Source: Phoronis australis
Taxonomy: Eukaryota > Phoronida > Phoronidae
Reading direction: 5' to 3'
Length of the DNA stretch: 64,000 nucleotides
Assembly (NCBI GenBank): GCA_002633005.1
Contig: NMRA01000262.1
Coordinates: 136,786 to 200,785 of the forward strand
The notes below the pieces were generated by a model. The model was not told the DNA's origin and searched no databases. It saw only the letters and a list, made by a program, of their open reading frames with translations. Positions within the stretch are counted from its first letter, which is position 1. Each line of letters begins with the position of its first letter. The translations under genes and the position numbers were made by a program. This document shows, piece after piece, positions 11,241 through 25,100 of this stretch.

Positions 11241-13037
11241 ACGTTTAGTTTCCTTGGAGTTCAATGGAAACATGTGGACAGTATTGGGAGGTTCCTTGTC
11301 AATCCACCTCATTCAGGAAGCAGCATGTACATAGACAATGTTCAGTGCCTCCTACAGTTCAATACCCCTTATAAGATTCAACAGAACCACATCAGATTAT
11401 GGTACTATTACGTCAAATAACCGCAATGGTGTCATTGTGATGAGCAGATGTGCTATCTAATTACCACTCTGTTACTTTGTGTGCAGAGTTCAAAAGTTTC
11501 ATGTGGAAAGCCAATAAAATAGAATGTCAAGGAATGAGAACATTTCACCTTTAGTTAGTCCATGTGGCAAGTCTTGCTAACCAGATATTTTTTTCAAAAT
11601 TGGCCCAAGATTGAAGGTTAAGTCGCTTTCATTTTCTCACAACAGTTGTAGGTTGAATGGATCCCATTTCATGATAAGAACATCATGAGTCCTGTACAAG
11701 GAAGGAAGGACATCATGAGTCCTGTACAAGGAAGGAAGGGATGGTTTAAGTCCATGACTCATGTAAGGGCTGGTGCAGCAGTGAGCCCGAGATCAAATTT
11801 GATAAACGAAGTCAATTGCCCAAGGTTCACGTTGAACTGGAAAATGTGCTATCTTCGAATAAAATGTGTGACATTCAAGTAAAATGTGGGTGCTGACGTC
11901 AACAGAAAATGGAGAAGTGTATGATTTCAGAATGTATCACTTTTTAGCGTTTTCATACAACAGCAGTACTGGGTATGTTTTATCTTTCATAACGTAGTTA
12001 TAAAACTGCTTGCAACTAATGTTTCTTAGTAGTTATTTGCTCAGGTGTGCATCATGAAGATTTTTGAGTTTTAACAATTTTGTGCAGGTCAGGTGTGGGC
12101 ATGTGTTGTAATAAAGATTAAGTCAAGTTTGAGCTCAGATTACCAAGAACTTGATACATTGCCGGTGACTATGGTTAGATTTGATTACAGACATGTATTA
12201 GAGATATAACTTAGAAATGTAACTTAACCTAGTGTTATCTCTGTTGAATGCTCATAAATTTTTGCTCTGCTGTAAATACCAATGTTGTCTGTGGCCAGGT
12301 ACAACTTGACCTCAGTGTGGGTGGCTGTCTTTCCCACATTTCCTACTTGTCATGTACATTTACTCACCCAAGACAATACCACCAATTCTGCATACCCTAG
12401 CTTCATACGGTACCATCTAGATGGTTACTTTACAATGAAAATTAAGATACAGTGTTTTATGGTACCCAGCGCTTATTCTATTCCAGCCTGTGACTCGCAG
12501 GATTTTCTGTTTTTCATGATTCAATGCATAATAGCAGCACACACTATTGATTGTCGTCATTCTTGTAAAATCTCATCCAGCATATATGCAATAGCGTTCT
12601 TGCCACTTATTTAGAGCCAACGCTGTCTTATATATTACATTGAACGGCATGCTTGCAATAAACGGAATGTGAAGCGGTAATTTGAAATGGGTTTTGACTG
12701 GCTGGGAGGGTTTTTTGCCCTGGACTAGGTTGGCCTTGGCTGTATTGTGCTACCTATGGCTCTTGCTATTTTCATAATCACTGTTATTGTAGAAGAGGAT
12801 ACTCACAGAATAGTGCCCATTGTTGTTTGCATTTACAATAAATACTATGCTTGTTTGTATTGTCCCAAGGAGTTAGCGCCGATTCAAATGAAGGTTTTTT
12901 AACGGGAAGTTTGCTGATTGCCAGTACTTCTTAAAGATAGATAAGTACATGGCTTAATAAGGATGTTACTTAGTTTCATTTCTTGATTACATTAAAGTTG
13001 GATGTTGAAGTGGCATTGATAAGGAGTTCTTTTTCAG
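11241..13037. other. Region upstream of the receptor gene, no gene seen
   Basis: No convincing exon. A 30-base sequence with ACATCATGAGTCCTGTACAA occurs twice in tandem near 11682-11741. The promoter and any untranslated first exon of the receptor gene may lie here, because a good acceptor (TTCTTTTTCAG, ending 13037) precedes the coding start. Confidence 0.4.
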
Positions 13038-13049
13038 AGAGGAGATTTG

Positions 13050-13079
13050 ATGGTTGTATCCATGTCATGGCTGCTGTAA
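13050..13079 (+). CDS. Overlapping upstream ORF (9 codons)
   Basis: ATG at 13050 opens a frame of nine codons (MVVSMSWLL) that ends at TAA 13077-13079, past the receptor start at 13067 and out of frame with it. A second in-frame ATG lies at 13062. The 13050 start has a weak context (T at -3), while the receptor ATG has G at -3 and G at +4. Leaky scanning would therefore be needed for receptor translation, which may lower or condition its output. Confidence 0.35.
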   Translation: MVVSMSWLL

Positions 13080-13157
13080 CACTTATAGTCTGGACTATCT
13101 ACATATTTATCACATCAGGACAAGCTGAACTGAACATCAAAAGCTTCCCAAATGGAA
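13067..13157 (+). CDS. Receptor exon 1: signal peptide
   Basis: Thirty codons plus one base. [20 protein letters not shown] is a hydrophobic leader with small residues G18 and A20 at the likely cleavage site, followed by [10 protein letters not shown]. The donor is GGAA/GTAAGG at 13158. ATG at 13067 is chosen because it opens the leader and has a strong start context; the upstream ATGs at 13050 and 13062 lead to a short out-of-frame peptide. Confidence 0.8.
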
Positions 13158-16100
13158 GTAAGGTTTAGAAAAATGTTATTACCTGTTTATGATATTAATT
13201 TTGTGTTCTTATATGTAGGAGATGGGTTTTCACATTACTACTAGTACTGTGCTTTGTTTACATTCTTTCATTCATACACATACATGTATCTAGGCTCACG
13301 CTAGCCGCTCGCTAACTCACCATTGGTTAATTCTGAGCGGCACTGGTGATGGTAGAGCTAAGTCCATTCGCCAACAGGCTCAAGTTGCGGACACATCAGA
13401 ATAGGAGTAAATAAGCAATTTTACTGTATCAACAGACTGGCTCCAATAAAAATAAGGTAGATAGCGTTGTTACAAGGAAGACGTCCACATTAACTTGGCC
13501 AACCATTTTCCCGTTGTAAGTGCCTGAGCGAATCAGGTAACCAATGACGCAAAGTTTTCCAGAACGAACTTGAATCTAAGGAGTCCTGTTGATGCTGCTA
13601 CACAGTAAATTTGTTTTCAAAATTTTATAGTGTTCCAATTATAGGAGAATGCCACCCTATTTAATTAGTCTTTTTGCCATCTTAATCGGTCTATATCCAC
13701 ATCGCCTCGCATACAGTCGACCTTACCTTGCCAAGAGGTGTCGCGTTAACCGGTGAGGAAGGTGAGAAACAACGCTAGCGACGTCAGTGGTTCATATACA
13801 GAGTGAATGCCGCTATGTTGCGGTGCATCATTCCCACTTGTCCAAACTAAGCAGCTACGAGGAAAGCGGGTATATCGTTTTGTTAATTCCTCGAGAGTCC
13901 GAAATGCTTAGGAAGTGGCTCATGGTAGTGAAGAATGAAATGTACGCTGTAAATAGCAAGTGTGACGCCGTGAAACATCTCCGTGTCTGTGACCTGCAGA
14001 CGTTGATAGTGCCTGACGAATGCCGGCTTACCAAGTAACTCCATACGTTCCGTTTTCTGAGCTTGTTCACTACGCCTCTCTAGTATTTCTTCATCACTGT
14101 ATTCCTGTTTGAATTGATAGCCTGTAAAACTTAACAATCCACCTGCGAAGTCAGGACTGATTGAGCTCTAGCTCGTCCTAAGTCAGGATTGCGAGTTGCC
14201 ATGTTCGTAACTGAGCATTCTGTTTCAACTGAATTATTTTCACCCTAACCAATACTTATGTAAAACTCAAGCAAAATCTGTCTCATTAGATGCAATTTGT
14301 AATGCCTTTGGAGTGTTCGTGAGTGCAAATGATTTGAGAAGCCAACAATGAATAAATCTATGCGTTACCGACTTTAGGTGCAATAAAACTAATTGACGGG
14401 ACACCGAGGCTGTGTGAGCTCATGCTAATTTAGTGTTTGCTGTCAGAAACTGTTGTGAGACAACTCGATTTCCATCCCACTGCCAGGTGTTAGGGGAATC
14501 TTTATTTATATTTACATTACTCAAATAATGATTGCCAATGTACAACTTCTGCCCTGACGGTGCTGTGGCCAAAGCGGAGGCGGCCCCCGACGAGTTAGTA
14601 GATTTGCAGTTTCGGGGCTAGTTCACCAACATAATCACGTGCACATTACTTTGACTCACTACTATAGTATTTTTTGAATGGAAGTTTAGTTTCCACTGAA
14701 CTTTTGCTGGTTTATTTTCATGATGTCTGATCAGTTTCCCAGCCACTGGCCGGGATAACGGAGGAGTCAATCCGGCCGGCGGCGACGGGCGTGATCGGGC
14801 TCCGCCGGAGCCACTGGCCAGGATGACAAGCGTTTTGTGTTTAGAACTCAAAAATCACAAGTCTAAACAACACAGATCTAGGTTCTCCTGTCTGTATCTC
14901 ACGGAAAATACTTCGAAATTATCTCCGAACAGACCCCAAACTCCTGCTATGGACCTTATTGGCCTGCCGAACTTTGTAGGCTACGGTGTGTCCAAATACC
15001 AATAAATCCGTAAGAGCGAAATAAAACAACGCGTTTTTATAAGAACTCGGTGTATTTTCAAGGGTTTTACATCGAAGTTTGATGATTTATTGGTGTTAAA
15101 CGATGACTTCAAGTGATAAACTGACACCAGTAACCCGTGTTGTGAACTGCTGAACAGACTGCGTGTGAAACCGATGACGTCATTGGATAATTTCAACACC
15201 TCCGTCTGCCGTCAGGTGTCAGGTAAAGCAACCATACGTGTTGTTATGGAGTAGAACTACTCGATCTAAATTGATACAAATTTGGTTGTTTTTTGGGTGG
15301 CATGCTCCTTTAATTCATATTTCGTTCAAATCAATGAGGCTAGTTCATCGTAATTTAGCATGGTTAATGCACTGTTGAAAAAAAGTATGCGCTATCAACA
15401 TGAGACCAAAATGTTGGTTTTCGTCATGGAGAAGAGCTACAGTCTGGTGATAGCAACACAGAATCATAATATGAAGGCAATGATTTTTTAATGTATGTTG
15501 TGTTGTCGGTCTTTTTTTCCGTACGGTTAAGGATTACTTGTGGATGTCGGAACAAAAACTGATTGAGGGTTCATGATTACATTGGTGAACAACAACATAT
15601 GTCATCAATGTTGTCATCTTCCCTGTTTCCATCCAACCTTTCCTGATGAAAATGTGAATGAAGAGGACCTTCAGTGCTTGAATGAGCATGGTGTACTATG
15701 TCATTTATGTTGAATTATTCAACGGTTCTTTTTAGAACCATCACACACTATACCTAAGGCTCATACACAATACAACCAATTGGCCCTTCTAAGGGCTTCT
15801 AACGCTTGCCAGAAGAACTGCTCACTTGAGACAGACTTTGAACCAATGAATTTGTTCTTCTGGTGCATTTCAATCCGATCAAAATTAATATACTGCAAAC
15901 GTTTGGGTTAACGCCCATGTTCACTTAACCGCCCATCTCCAACTGTAGGTGGATTTCCGATTTAAGCGCCCGCTGCTCGATTAAGCGCCCCCCTGCGATT
16001 TTTGAAGATATCCAGTTTATCGCCCACCTCTCGATTAAGCGCCCATCCCCGACTTTTAAAGAGTGAAGATTTAGCGCCCAGTGCTAAGGAAACGCGCGAT

Positions 16101-19100
16101 TTCCAGACTTTTAGCTAAAGATCGATGATCACAATGAGCGCAATGACGCCGGGCCTCGGAGAGGGTGGCTTAGCAATGTCAATCATATACAAGTAACGAA
16201 TTATTGTCCTTGGTCATGAACTTACTTCAAAATATAATATGTGAATGTTTTTGTCACTTTATTTTCTTCCCATTTTCCCAAAGTTTAAGAACCCCGCCGG
16301 TGTCAATACCTCTGCTTTCAGCGATGCTTTCTTCCGCACTGAGTTTCCGTCTGCAGTGCACTAGATAAAACATATATTTGAAAAAATCAGGCCAGAGAAA
16401 TGTGACAATGGTTTTACCAACCCTCCAAATTCTCTTTAGGTGGGAACCTCTTGTATTTTGAAGAATTCCCATAACTCACGGAAAGATGTCAAATTCTCAC
16501 TATTTTGAGGAATGTAACTGACGGGTTATAGAGGATATATAGCGACGGAAGGGACAGTGTACCTCACTGGGTTAACGATTTGCTGCCTCTCGATTTCTGA
16601 ATTGAGATGTTCGGAATAAGTTACTTTATGTTTGTGCATATCTTGAAGTAATAAAAAACTGGAAATCAAACTTTGTTTTTCACTTATTGAAAGAACGTAG
16701 GAAATATTAAGATTTGGCGAGTTTGATGACATCACAGCGCACTCGGTCCGGCCAGTGATGAGACCGGACCAAGTAAACTTGCAAGCAAAACTACATTGTA
16801 TTGAGCCCTAAAAATTGGTTGACAACTTTCCAAAGACACGTAGAAGAGATAATGGTTTTGCTGGAGCTGCTTGGTACATGTGAAATGTAATTAATTATTT
16901 TTCATTGGCGTCAACTATGCTGTCTGGACTTCGTGGTAGCCAACCTCAGTGCGCCGGCATCGGTTTGGCCAGTGACGGGACCCGACTAAATAATTCTGCA
17001 AGCAGTGTATGGAACTAAAAATTGCTTGACAACCTTCTAAAGACACGCAGAAGAAGTTATGGTTTTGTTCTAAATGCTGGGTACATGTGAAATGAAATTT
17101 ATTACTTTTCTGGAACGTCAATGTCGTCTGGACCTCCTCAGCCAGCCCAAGTAAAACTTAAAAGAAACTTCATGTTTTGAGACGCAAACATTGTCTTGCT
17201 CTATTCAGTGGAATTGGTGTGAAGTTGTTAATGATCAATTATTACAAATATAGACGAAAATTTTACGACTCAGAATTGTCGAAACATTGAAAGCCTGCTG
17301 CCGTGGCTCTGCCAGCGCACGACACTCGTGGCGTCATTTCAAGTGAGCATTACAAGAGCAGCAAATGGTTCTTTAACAGTGAAAAGAACGAGAAACTATT
17401 TTAGAAGAAGCGATCTTTGAAGAAAAAATGAAATATTCCCATTCATCGAGTTTGATGACGTTACAACACACTCGGTCCGGCCGGGTCGTTGGAACACCGG
17501 ACCAAGTAAACCTGCCCGCAAAACTACAGGTATTGAGTAGTAAAATTTTTTTGGTAACTTTCCAAAGACTTGTACCAGAGGTTATTGTTTTGTTGGAACT
17601 GCTGGGTACGGGCCAATTGAAATTACTTTTCATTGCGCCAAGTATGTGCGGCGTCTCATGAATTACGTACTTGATAGCCATGGCAACTGTAAAACTTTAA
17701 AAGAAACTTTAGATTTTTAGACGCTAATGGGGTGTCGGTGACTTTATTCTGTGGAACGAATAAAGGTGTTTTGTAGAATTATCACCCTCGGGGCTAACTC
17801 CCCTTGGGCGATAATTCTCCAAAATCCACTCGGACTCTAGATAACGGGGGACAACGACTTCGCCATGTAATAATCTATATATATATATATATATATATGA
17901 AAAAGCAGATGCAGAGTGAAATTATGTGTGAAATCTAAGTGTTTGATTTGTCTGCGTTGTGCATTTTTGTCTCCAGTTCGCCCTGCCTGGCTCAGTAACT
18001 TAATTACTCTATTATCGTTTTTTTCAAAGGATTAAAACAAAGATTTTTGTCGACCACCTATATTTTTGTACCATATGAATTACTCAAATGATAAAAAAGC
18101 CCATATAAATGAAATTTGGTTTAGAAAAGCTGCAATTGTCAGACCTGTTCGCTATAACGCTATGGTAAACATTCAGATATCAGCGGTACATTGTTACTCG
18201 GTCGGAGGTATCTACTTGGTCTGCGAGGTCCGACCGTGAAAGCCGACCAAGTTAACTTGGTCGGGTGGCCTACTTGGTCTGCAACAGTCCCATCTGATCT
18301 CACTGCTTTCCATTGGGGCCCTCAGTAAAAACATACAATGGTAGTAACACAAACAAACAGACTTCAGCCTTTCAAGCGTTCCTACTTTTCCTACTTTTTC
18401 CTACTTTTTTGGCCTGTTCCTACTTTTCCTACTTTTTTCTGAAATTCCTAATATTTCCTTCGTTTTCCTACTTTTTTCTCATTGCTGTAAAATTTCCGCA
18501 GCACACAAAGTGCTTACTCCTGCACAAGTGATGCTAACCAAAAGACCAACCAGCAGGACTTTATTCACACTTATGAGTGCAAAAGGTTTGAGTGCGCCAT
18601 TCTATTGTAAGTCACCTTCCATTGAAGGAAAGGGGATCAACTGAAATTTTCGGATATAATTTTTCAGTTGATCCATTCTTGTTGTTTTATTTACCTATTG
18701 AAATAAAGAAAAATTCAACTTAAGACACCAAGTCCTTGTATAAACTCTTAAGTGCAACTAAAATTCTCTTCCAAAAGATAGTTTAGCAAACTTGGACACC
18801 ATATCCACAATTTAAGATGCAATTTTCCTGGGGTTTGTAGATAAGGCGGGGTTGTTTGGATCCCGACAAACAATAAGACCCTGTTATAGGAGGCAAACTT
18901 GTTATATACGGATCTGAAAAGAAAAGAGACTCGCTTCACGAAACAACTCAAGTGGGAGTCGTTCAAATTAGTCCTATTGTTCTTTCTCACCAAGGATTGG
19001 TTGACCAACTTCTACAGTCCACTTCTAGATGGAAAGGAAGTGTATTGGGGAGTGGTGGGAGAGTGCACTTGGTACTTTGTTGAAGATGAAGAAGTATGCA

Positions 19101-22100
19101 CAGAATCAGTTCCTGCTCTAAATTGTAATTACACGGAAGCCGACATAAGAGTCATCCTTCATATAATTGAGGCGGTCAAGCCCTCAACGGATTTTTGGGT
19201 CCTCTTTTGGACCTCCGGTGACCAAAACTAAGGGACTGTGTCAAGTAAGACGCCCCTTTACTTCAATGGTAGGTGATGTACGCAGCCAAACCTTATGTAG
19301 TCAAAAGTAAATAAAGTCCTGCTACAACTAATGGAAATGCCTCTGACATGAGGTGAACGTCATTTGGTAAAATAATATCATTGAAAACTACTCCTGAACG
19401 CCTGCTCTTGTTCCTACTTTTTCCTACTTTTCACTTCATAGTTTCTACTTTTTTTGAAAACGTGTCCTACTTTTTTCCTTCTTTTTGCTTAAAACTGCTT
19501 GAAAGCCTGAAACTTACAAAATGAAAGACAAGACTTAAATGATCAATGATGAATACGAAGCTGACATGGAATGACTGATGAACCAAAACAAATAATAAAC
19601 TGACAATAAATAGAAGATACTGAAAGTATAAGACAACATGATTAAAAAAATAATAACTTAATGAATGATAGTTAATAAAAGTACATGACATCATGTGAAT
19701 AGATGAACAAAATACATTGGTTGGTCTGAGCTGTTGAAGGCATAGTATTTGCTACACGGAACACTGTCTTCTAATTAAATTGACTTCTGATAATTCATTT
19801 AAAACTCATGAAGGTTGGTGCAGATTTGGTTGGCATCAGAGGGGAGAGTGTTCCATAAATAAGCCCCGCTGTAAGTAAATTATTGTTTTACCAATTTCAT
19901 TTCTGGTTTTCAAAAAATTGAAATTGGATGACTGTGAGGCAATTAGCTGTCATGGTAAACTTAATAGATGATAATTTACATTTACATTTGGTTTGTGAAT
20001 GTGCTTTCAAGATTAGCAACCAAAAAGACTGAACTGATTGTTCATGATTAAAGTGCTGATGTACCCTGAGTTCTCATTCTAGTCCAGTTCTTTATATTCA
20101 ATGAAAGTTATGTGGACCCTTGCAGCTTGACACATATCAGAACACTTTGTTCTTGACATTGCAGAGAATTTTATGAAAAAGGATGTCCTAAATTGTTCAG
20201 AATCAGAAACAATTCTTGTCAACAAGGACGGTAGTTCATGTAGCAATAATGCTGCCAGATGTAATGGACGTCACATGTGTGGAAGTGGTGATAAACTTTG
20301 GGAATCTTCAGAGGCGAAAGACTGCAGTACAGATCATATCTACTGGTGCATCCCAGGTATGTCATCTGCACATTGTCAGTCTATGTAAATTACAATGTTC
20401 TATGTGTTTTCAGTAAGCATTGTGTGTGCATTTTTATTTTTTGTGTTTTATCACTCTTATTTCAAAGGAACGCAGTTATAGACTGGAAGCAACTATTTTT
20501 GATGGGGAACAAAACTCTGCAAACTGCGTAAGATCTCATGCAGCACCATCATTGTTGGTTCAGTGTTTCAGGTTGGAGCACTTTGTTTTGTTTTTAATGT
20601 GACAAATAAGGGCTCCCAATTGTATGTGATAAAGCAATGGATTGCTAACTTGATATATTTCATTTTGAAGATTATGGTAACCGTTTTAACTTCGCCTATA
20701 TTATCCCTACAGTCCCTTTCATAAAACACGTTGTAAGATAGACTCGGGAGCTTTGCTTCTGGGGCTCAGTTGTCTGTATGAAAGTGCTTTCTAGTCTGTT
20801 TTTTGGCATCCGCCTCTCTATGAGCCAAACCACTCTTAGGATGATTGTGAAAATTGGGACATATGTTCTTGGTGTGAAGAGGATGTTTTAAGATCATGAT
20901 TTTCGACGACTTTGACTGTTGTGGCGCCTTCTTGTAACAGTTATGTTTTTTGTGCTCATAACTGGATCTTCTAAACCTACAGCAGGAATTTTTCGAAAAT
21001 TAAGCAATTTTATTTATATAAAGTTGGCAATTGACGAGGACAACTTTCAGACGAATCTGGCAAAGGCTGTGCCCCCTAGTGGCAATTTCATTTTTTTCTG
21101 TTTTCCTTTCTTTCTCTGAACTTCCTTGACAGATTTTTATGAAATTTGGTAAATAGCTTTCTATTAAAGAAATGATGGTGTGTTCCCATTTTGGGATGGA
21201 TTTGTTGTATTTTGCACCATCTGGTGGTCATTTTTATGATACAAATAAACACCCCTGGAAGCACACAGTTTTGGATGCATTCGTGGGTGCATTTCATCAT
21301 TATGAAACCATTTTTACTGTGAAGTTCTTATTTTTATATTTTTAGATGCTAACATCAATAAAGATTGCAACAGATTAAATGTGAATGCTTTGTCAAGTAC
21401 AGAGGGGCATATTCAATCTCCAGGTTATCCTTTTTTTGAGAAAAGTATCACATCGAACTCATGTCAATGGATTCTGAGATCTGGACATGTTTACTATGTG
21501 AATGTACTCGATTTGAAGATAAGTCATAGTAAAGATCTCTGTAATGACATTGGCAAGCTTGTGATAACTGAAGAAAACAAGAAAGAGGTTTTCAGCGGGT
21601 GTTATGGTAGAAGCATTTTAACATTTCGGGTGGAAGGTGGTGCAACAATAGATTTTCAAGTTACCACAAGGGATAAAGTGCTACAGGGGTTTTGGATTTA
21701 TTATAAAGGTAGGTTTTACTGTGTTTGACATTTCCATCCAGCCATTTCACAACACCACTGGCATTAGAACACCATGTGTGTGTGTGTGTGTGCATGTGTG
21801 TGCGTGTGTGTGCGTGCGTGCGTGCGTGTGCGTGTGTGTGTGTTGATATGAAAAATCATCAACTTAACATCAGGAGCATCGTTTCACTCCTGTAAAAAGT
21901 GCAAAATCATGTTGGGGATAATGTGCTTATGACAATATTTGCAATGACCGGGTATACAGCCTTTAATAAATGAGCCCCGTTATGGTGATTGTGCAATAAT
22001 GTGTAGAAATTTTCCATCTTGCTCAAGGGTGGAGCTTGTACAAAATTTTAGAAATAGGCAATACTGGCCACCCCAAATTCAAGAATTACCAGAAAGACAA

Positions 22101-25100
22101 CAGAATTAACCAGTCCAAAATGCTGTAGATGATGTGGTGCAATACAGGCTACAAATGTTTCAGTTTTTTGGTTACTTTTTAATGTATTACCAGTGAGTAC
22201 TCTATTTAAAATTAAAAATTGTATGAAAATTATTACCAAACTGACAAAAACAGAAATCAGACCCATGGACACATGCAAGGGATACTCACCTGCACATATA
22301 CGTGAAGTTTAGGAACATGTGCCTATACACAAAACAATCAGTAAAAAAATTTTGGGAAAACATTTCAGATATAGGAGTATGGGCCTACCCCTGCACACCC
22401 TTGGTTTCTTGTGTATAGTAATACATTTGTTATGATCCATGTCCCATCAGTGTTGCCAACTGCAAATGGGAAATTACTGGCAAAAATGTCTTAGTAAGCT
22501 TATAGGGTGTTGCTTACGTTATATGATTTTATCAACAACTATTCAGCTGGTCTTACTTTGAGTACATGGTAAATGTACACAATATGGTAGACAAGTGTAA
22601 TTTTTTATTTTGTCAAATTTCCCAACAAAAATAACATTAAGTAAAGTTTAGTTTATTATTAGTTGTACTGTGCAGGCATCCTGAAACAACATTTAATTAT
22701 TAAAAGTTTCCACTTATTTACTGCAACGTGATCAGCTTTTGAAAAGTAGAAAATGACGATTTTGGCAATTAATAATTTTTTATGACTGGCACTGTGCCTT
22801 ATGGACTAAGTTAATGGTTGACTAGTGTTGTGCACTGAATTCTGTTAGAAAAATGAGCATTCGTTTGTGCTGCACCAAATGCGTTACATTGGTCTTATTT
22901 TCTATTGTTAAACATTGTGTTAGGATCAAGTGATACTAAGATCAACAGACAATGTTTTGTTTATTGTTCCTTACTGCCTTTTTACAGCGATAGAAGAAGT
23001 TCCAAAGACAGATGTCACTACAGTCAGCGGGATGTCTACTGCTACTGAGATGGATATAGGTAACTAATTATCACCATGTGTTGAATAATGTTTCAACAGT
23101 TTCTTCAAGGGATATCTCCTCACTTTCCACAAAATGGGTACACGACCATACAACATGGAGCTCTATAATTTCCACTCGACGGGAGAAAAGGATTTCCATT
23201 TTCAAACAGGCCAGTCTGGCCATTGGAAAGTACATTTTGTTTTTTCAGGGTTGGCCAACTTTTCAGGAGCGCACCATTTTATAAAGTTGAGGAAAATTTT
23301 GAAACCAATCTGTTATGACCACTTTACGTGCACAATTTGTGCGCACTAGTCCAGTTGTTGCCTCCAACGTAACAATAGATTTGCTGTGCAGGGTCAGATG
23401 TGTGAATAACACAACAATGCATTAGTCCTCATGCTCACCAATAATGCACAGTCAAGGCTGCATGGTGTGAGGAGACTTAATGTATGCTATTGAGAAAAAG
23501 ACTTAAATAAACGCCCTTCTTAGCAAATGTTAAAGCTGATAGCACTGTTGTTAGTAGCAATCATTTGTTCTAAATGCTCTCAGTCAGTGGTGCAGTTATT
23601 ACAAGTGCAGGTAAAGAAACATGGGGCATGCCATTGCCAAAGTCACGCAAACTGGGTGAAAGTTTTTGCAGTGCATGTGTCACAACCTTGAAATATGTCT
23701 GTTTACCCGAGTACGGGCCGTAAACGTTGTCACGTGAACGGCAATTGTTTTGTGTGTGGGGGAACGAACTCGGCAAAAGCAAAAAATTGTGTCAATCATG
23801 CTGCTAAAGTTCAGCCTCCTGTGTAGCAACCCTTACAACGTAATGGATCCTTTAAGAGGTTCTTTTTCATTAAGAACACATGATGTATATAAACACTTCA
23901 AAGATTTTTTAAAAAGTTGCGTAAACCTCATTACATAATATGTTGTCAGTCAAGTGAGTGAATACCCATAATGCATGAAGCAACTCACACTACAGCAACC
24001 AATTTAGGTGAGGATGCACCATCTAAATAAAATATTAAACCCAAAAAATCTTAGCTAATCCAGTTAAGTATGAAAATAATTTGTTGTCTTGAAGGAGTGT
24101 TATTTAGACTTAAGTTTTGACTGGACTAACTTGCGTTAAATTCTGTTTCGTGTAGTTTCTAACTTAACTGAAGCAGGAAAATTATCTTTAAATCTATGTT
24201 GTTAACTTTATTGACTTCTGCAATGAGATAGAATCAACAGACTGATGAAATGTAAAAAATATGAAGATACTGTCAGAGTGAGTATTTTGAAATCCTAACA
24301 AGATACAACAAAAAGGATTTTTCAATATGATGTCAAATATCGGGTACAAAGTCGATCACAATTTCATTTTGAATTTAAAAAATTGTTGCAGTTATCAGTA
24401 CTTTCCAAAAACTATTTAGTAATAACTTCGGAAACTATGTAATACATAATTTCTTGAGGACCACTTCTGAATTCTCCATGTGAACACGGTAGTACATCAC
24501 AACTGAATTGTATCCATGTGAACACGGTAGTACATCACAACTGAATTGTATCCATGTGAACACGGTAGTACATCACAACTGAGTTGTATCCATGTGAACA
24601 CGGTAGTACATCACAACTGAGTTGTATCCATGTGAACACGGTAGTACATCACAACTGAGTTGTATCCATGTGAACACGGTAGTACATCACAACTGAATTG
24701 TATCCATTTGAACACGGTAGTACATCACAACTGAATTGTATCCATGTGAACACAGTAGTACATCACAACTGAATTGTATCCAAGTGAACACGGTAGTACA
24801 TCACAACTGAATTGTATCCATGATAGTTTTCCACCGATTCACAACATCATTACACAACATCATTACACAACATTACATAACTATTGTCTGAGTGTGTAAA
24901 CTGACTATCTTGACATAATCTACCAAACTGCATTTGTAAGGAGAACTCTTCATTATTGTTATTGTTATTATTATTGTTATGATTATTGTTATTATTACGG
25001 TAAAAATTCTTCAATTTGGGGAAAAAGTGATTGTTAAAATTGCCATGTTTCTATTTTTCAGAGGCTTACCACATTGTTGCAAATGCTCAAAGTTTTACAA

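Noticed and set aside
20472-20600. Possible extra receptor exon between exons 2 and 3 (frame with [13 protein letters not shown])
   Set aside because: The splice phases do not fit exons 2 and 3, and the donor is weak. Exon 2 joins exon 3 directly in phase.
24478-24819. CRISPR-like regular repeats
   Set aside because: Units abut directly with no unique spacers, no cas genes are present, and the context is eukaryotic; this is a minisatellite. The same applies to 59492-60195.
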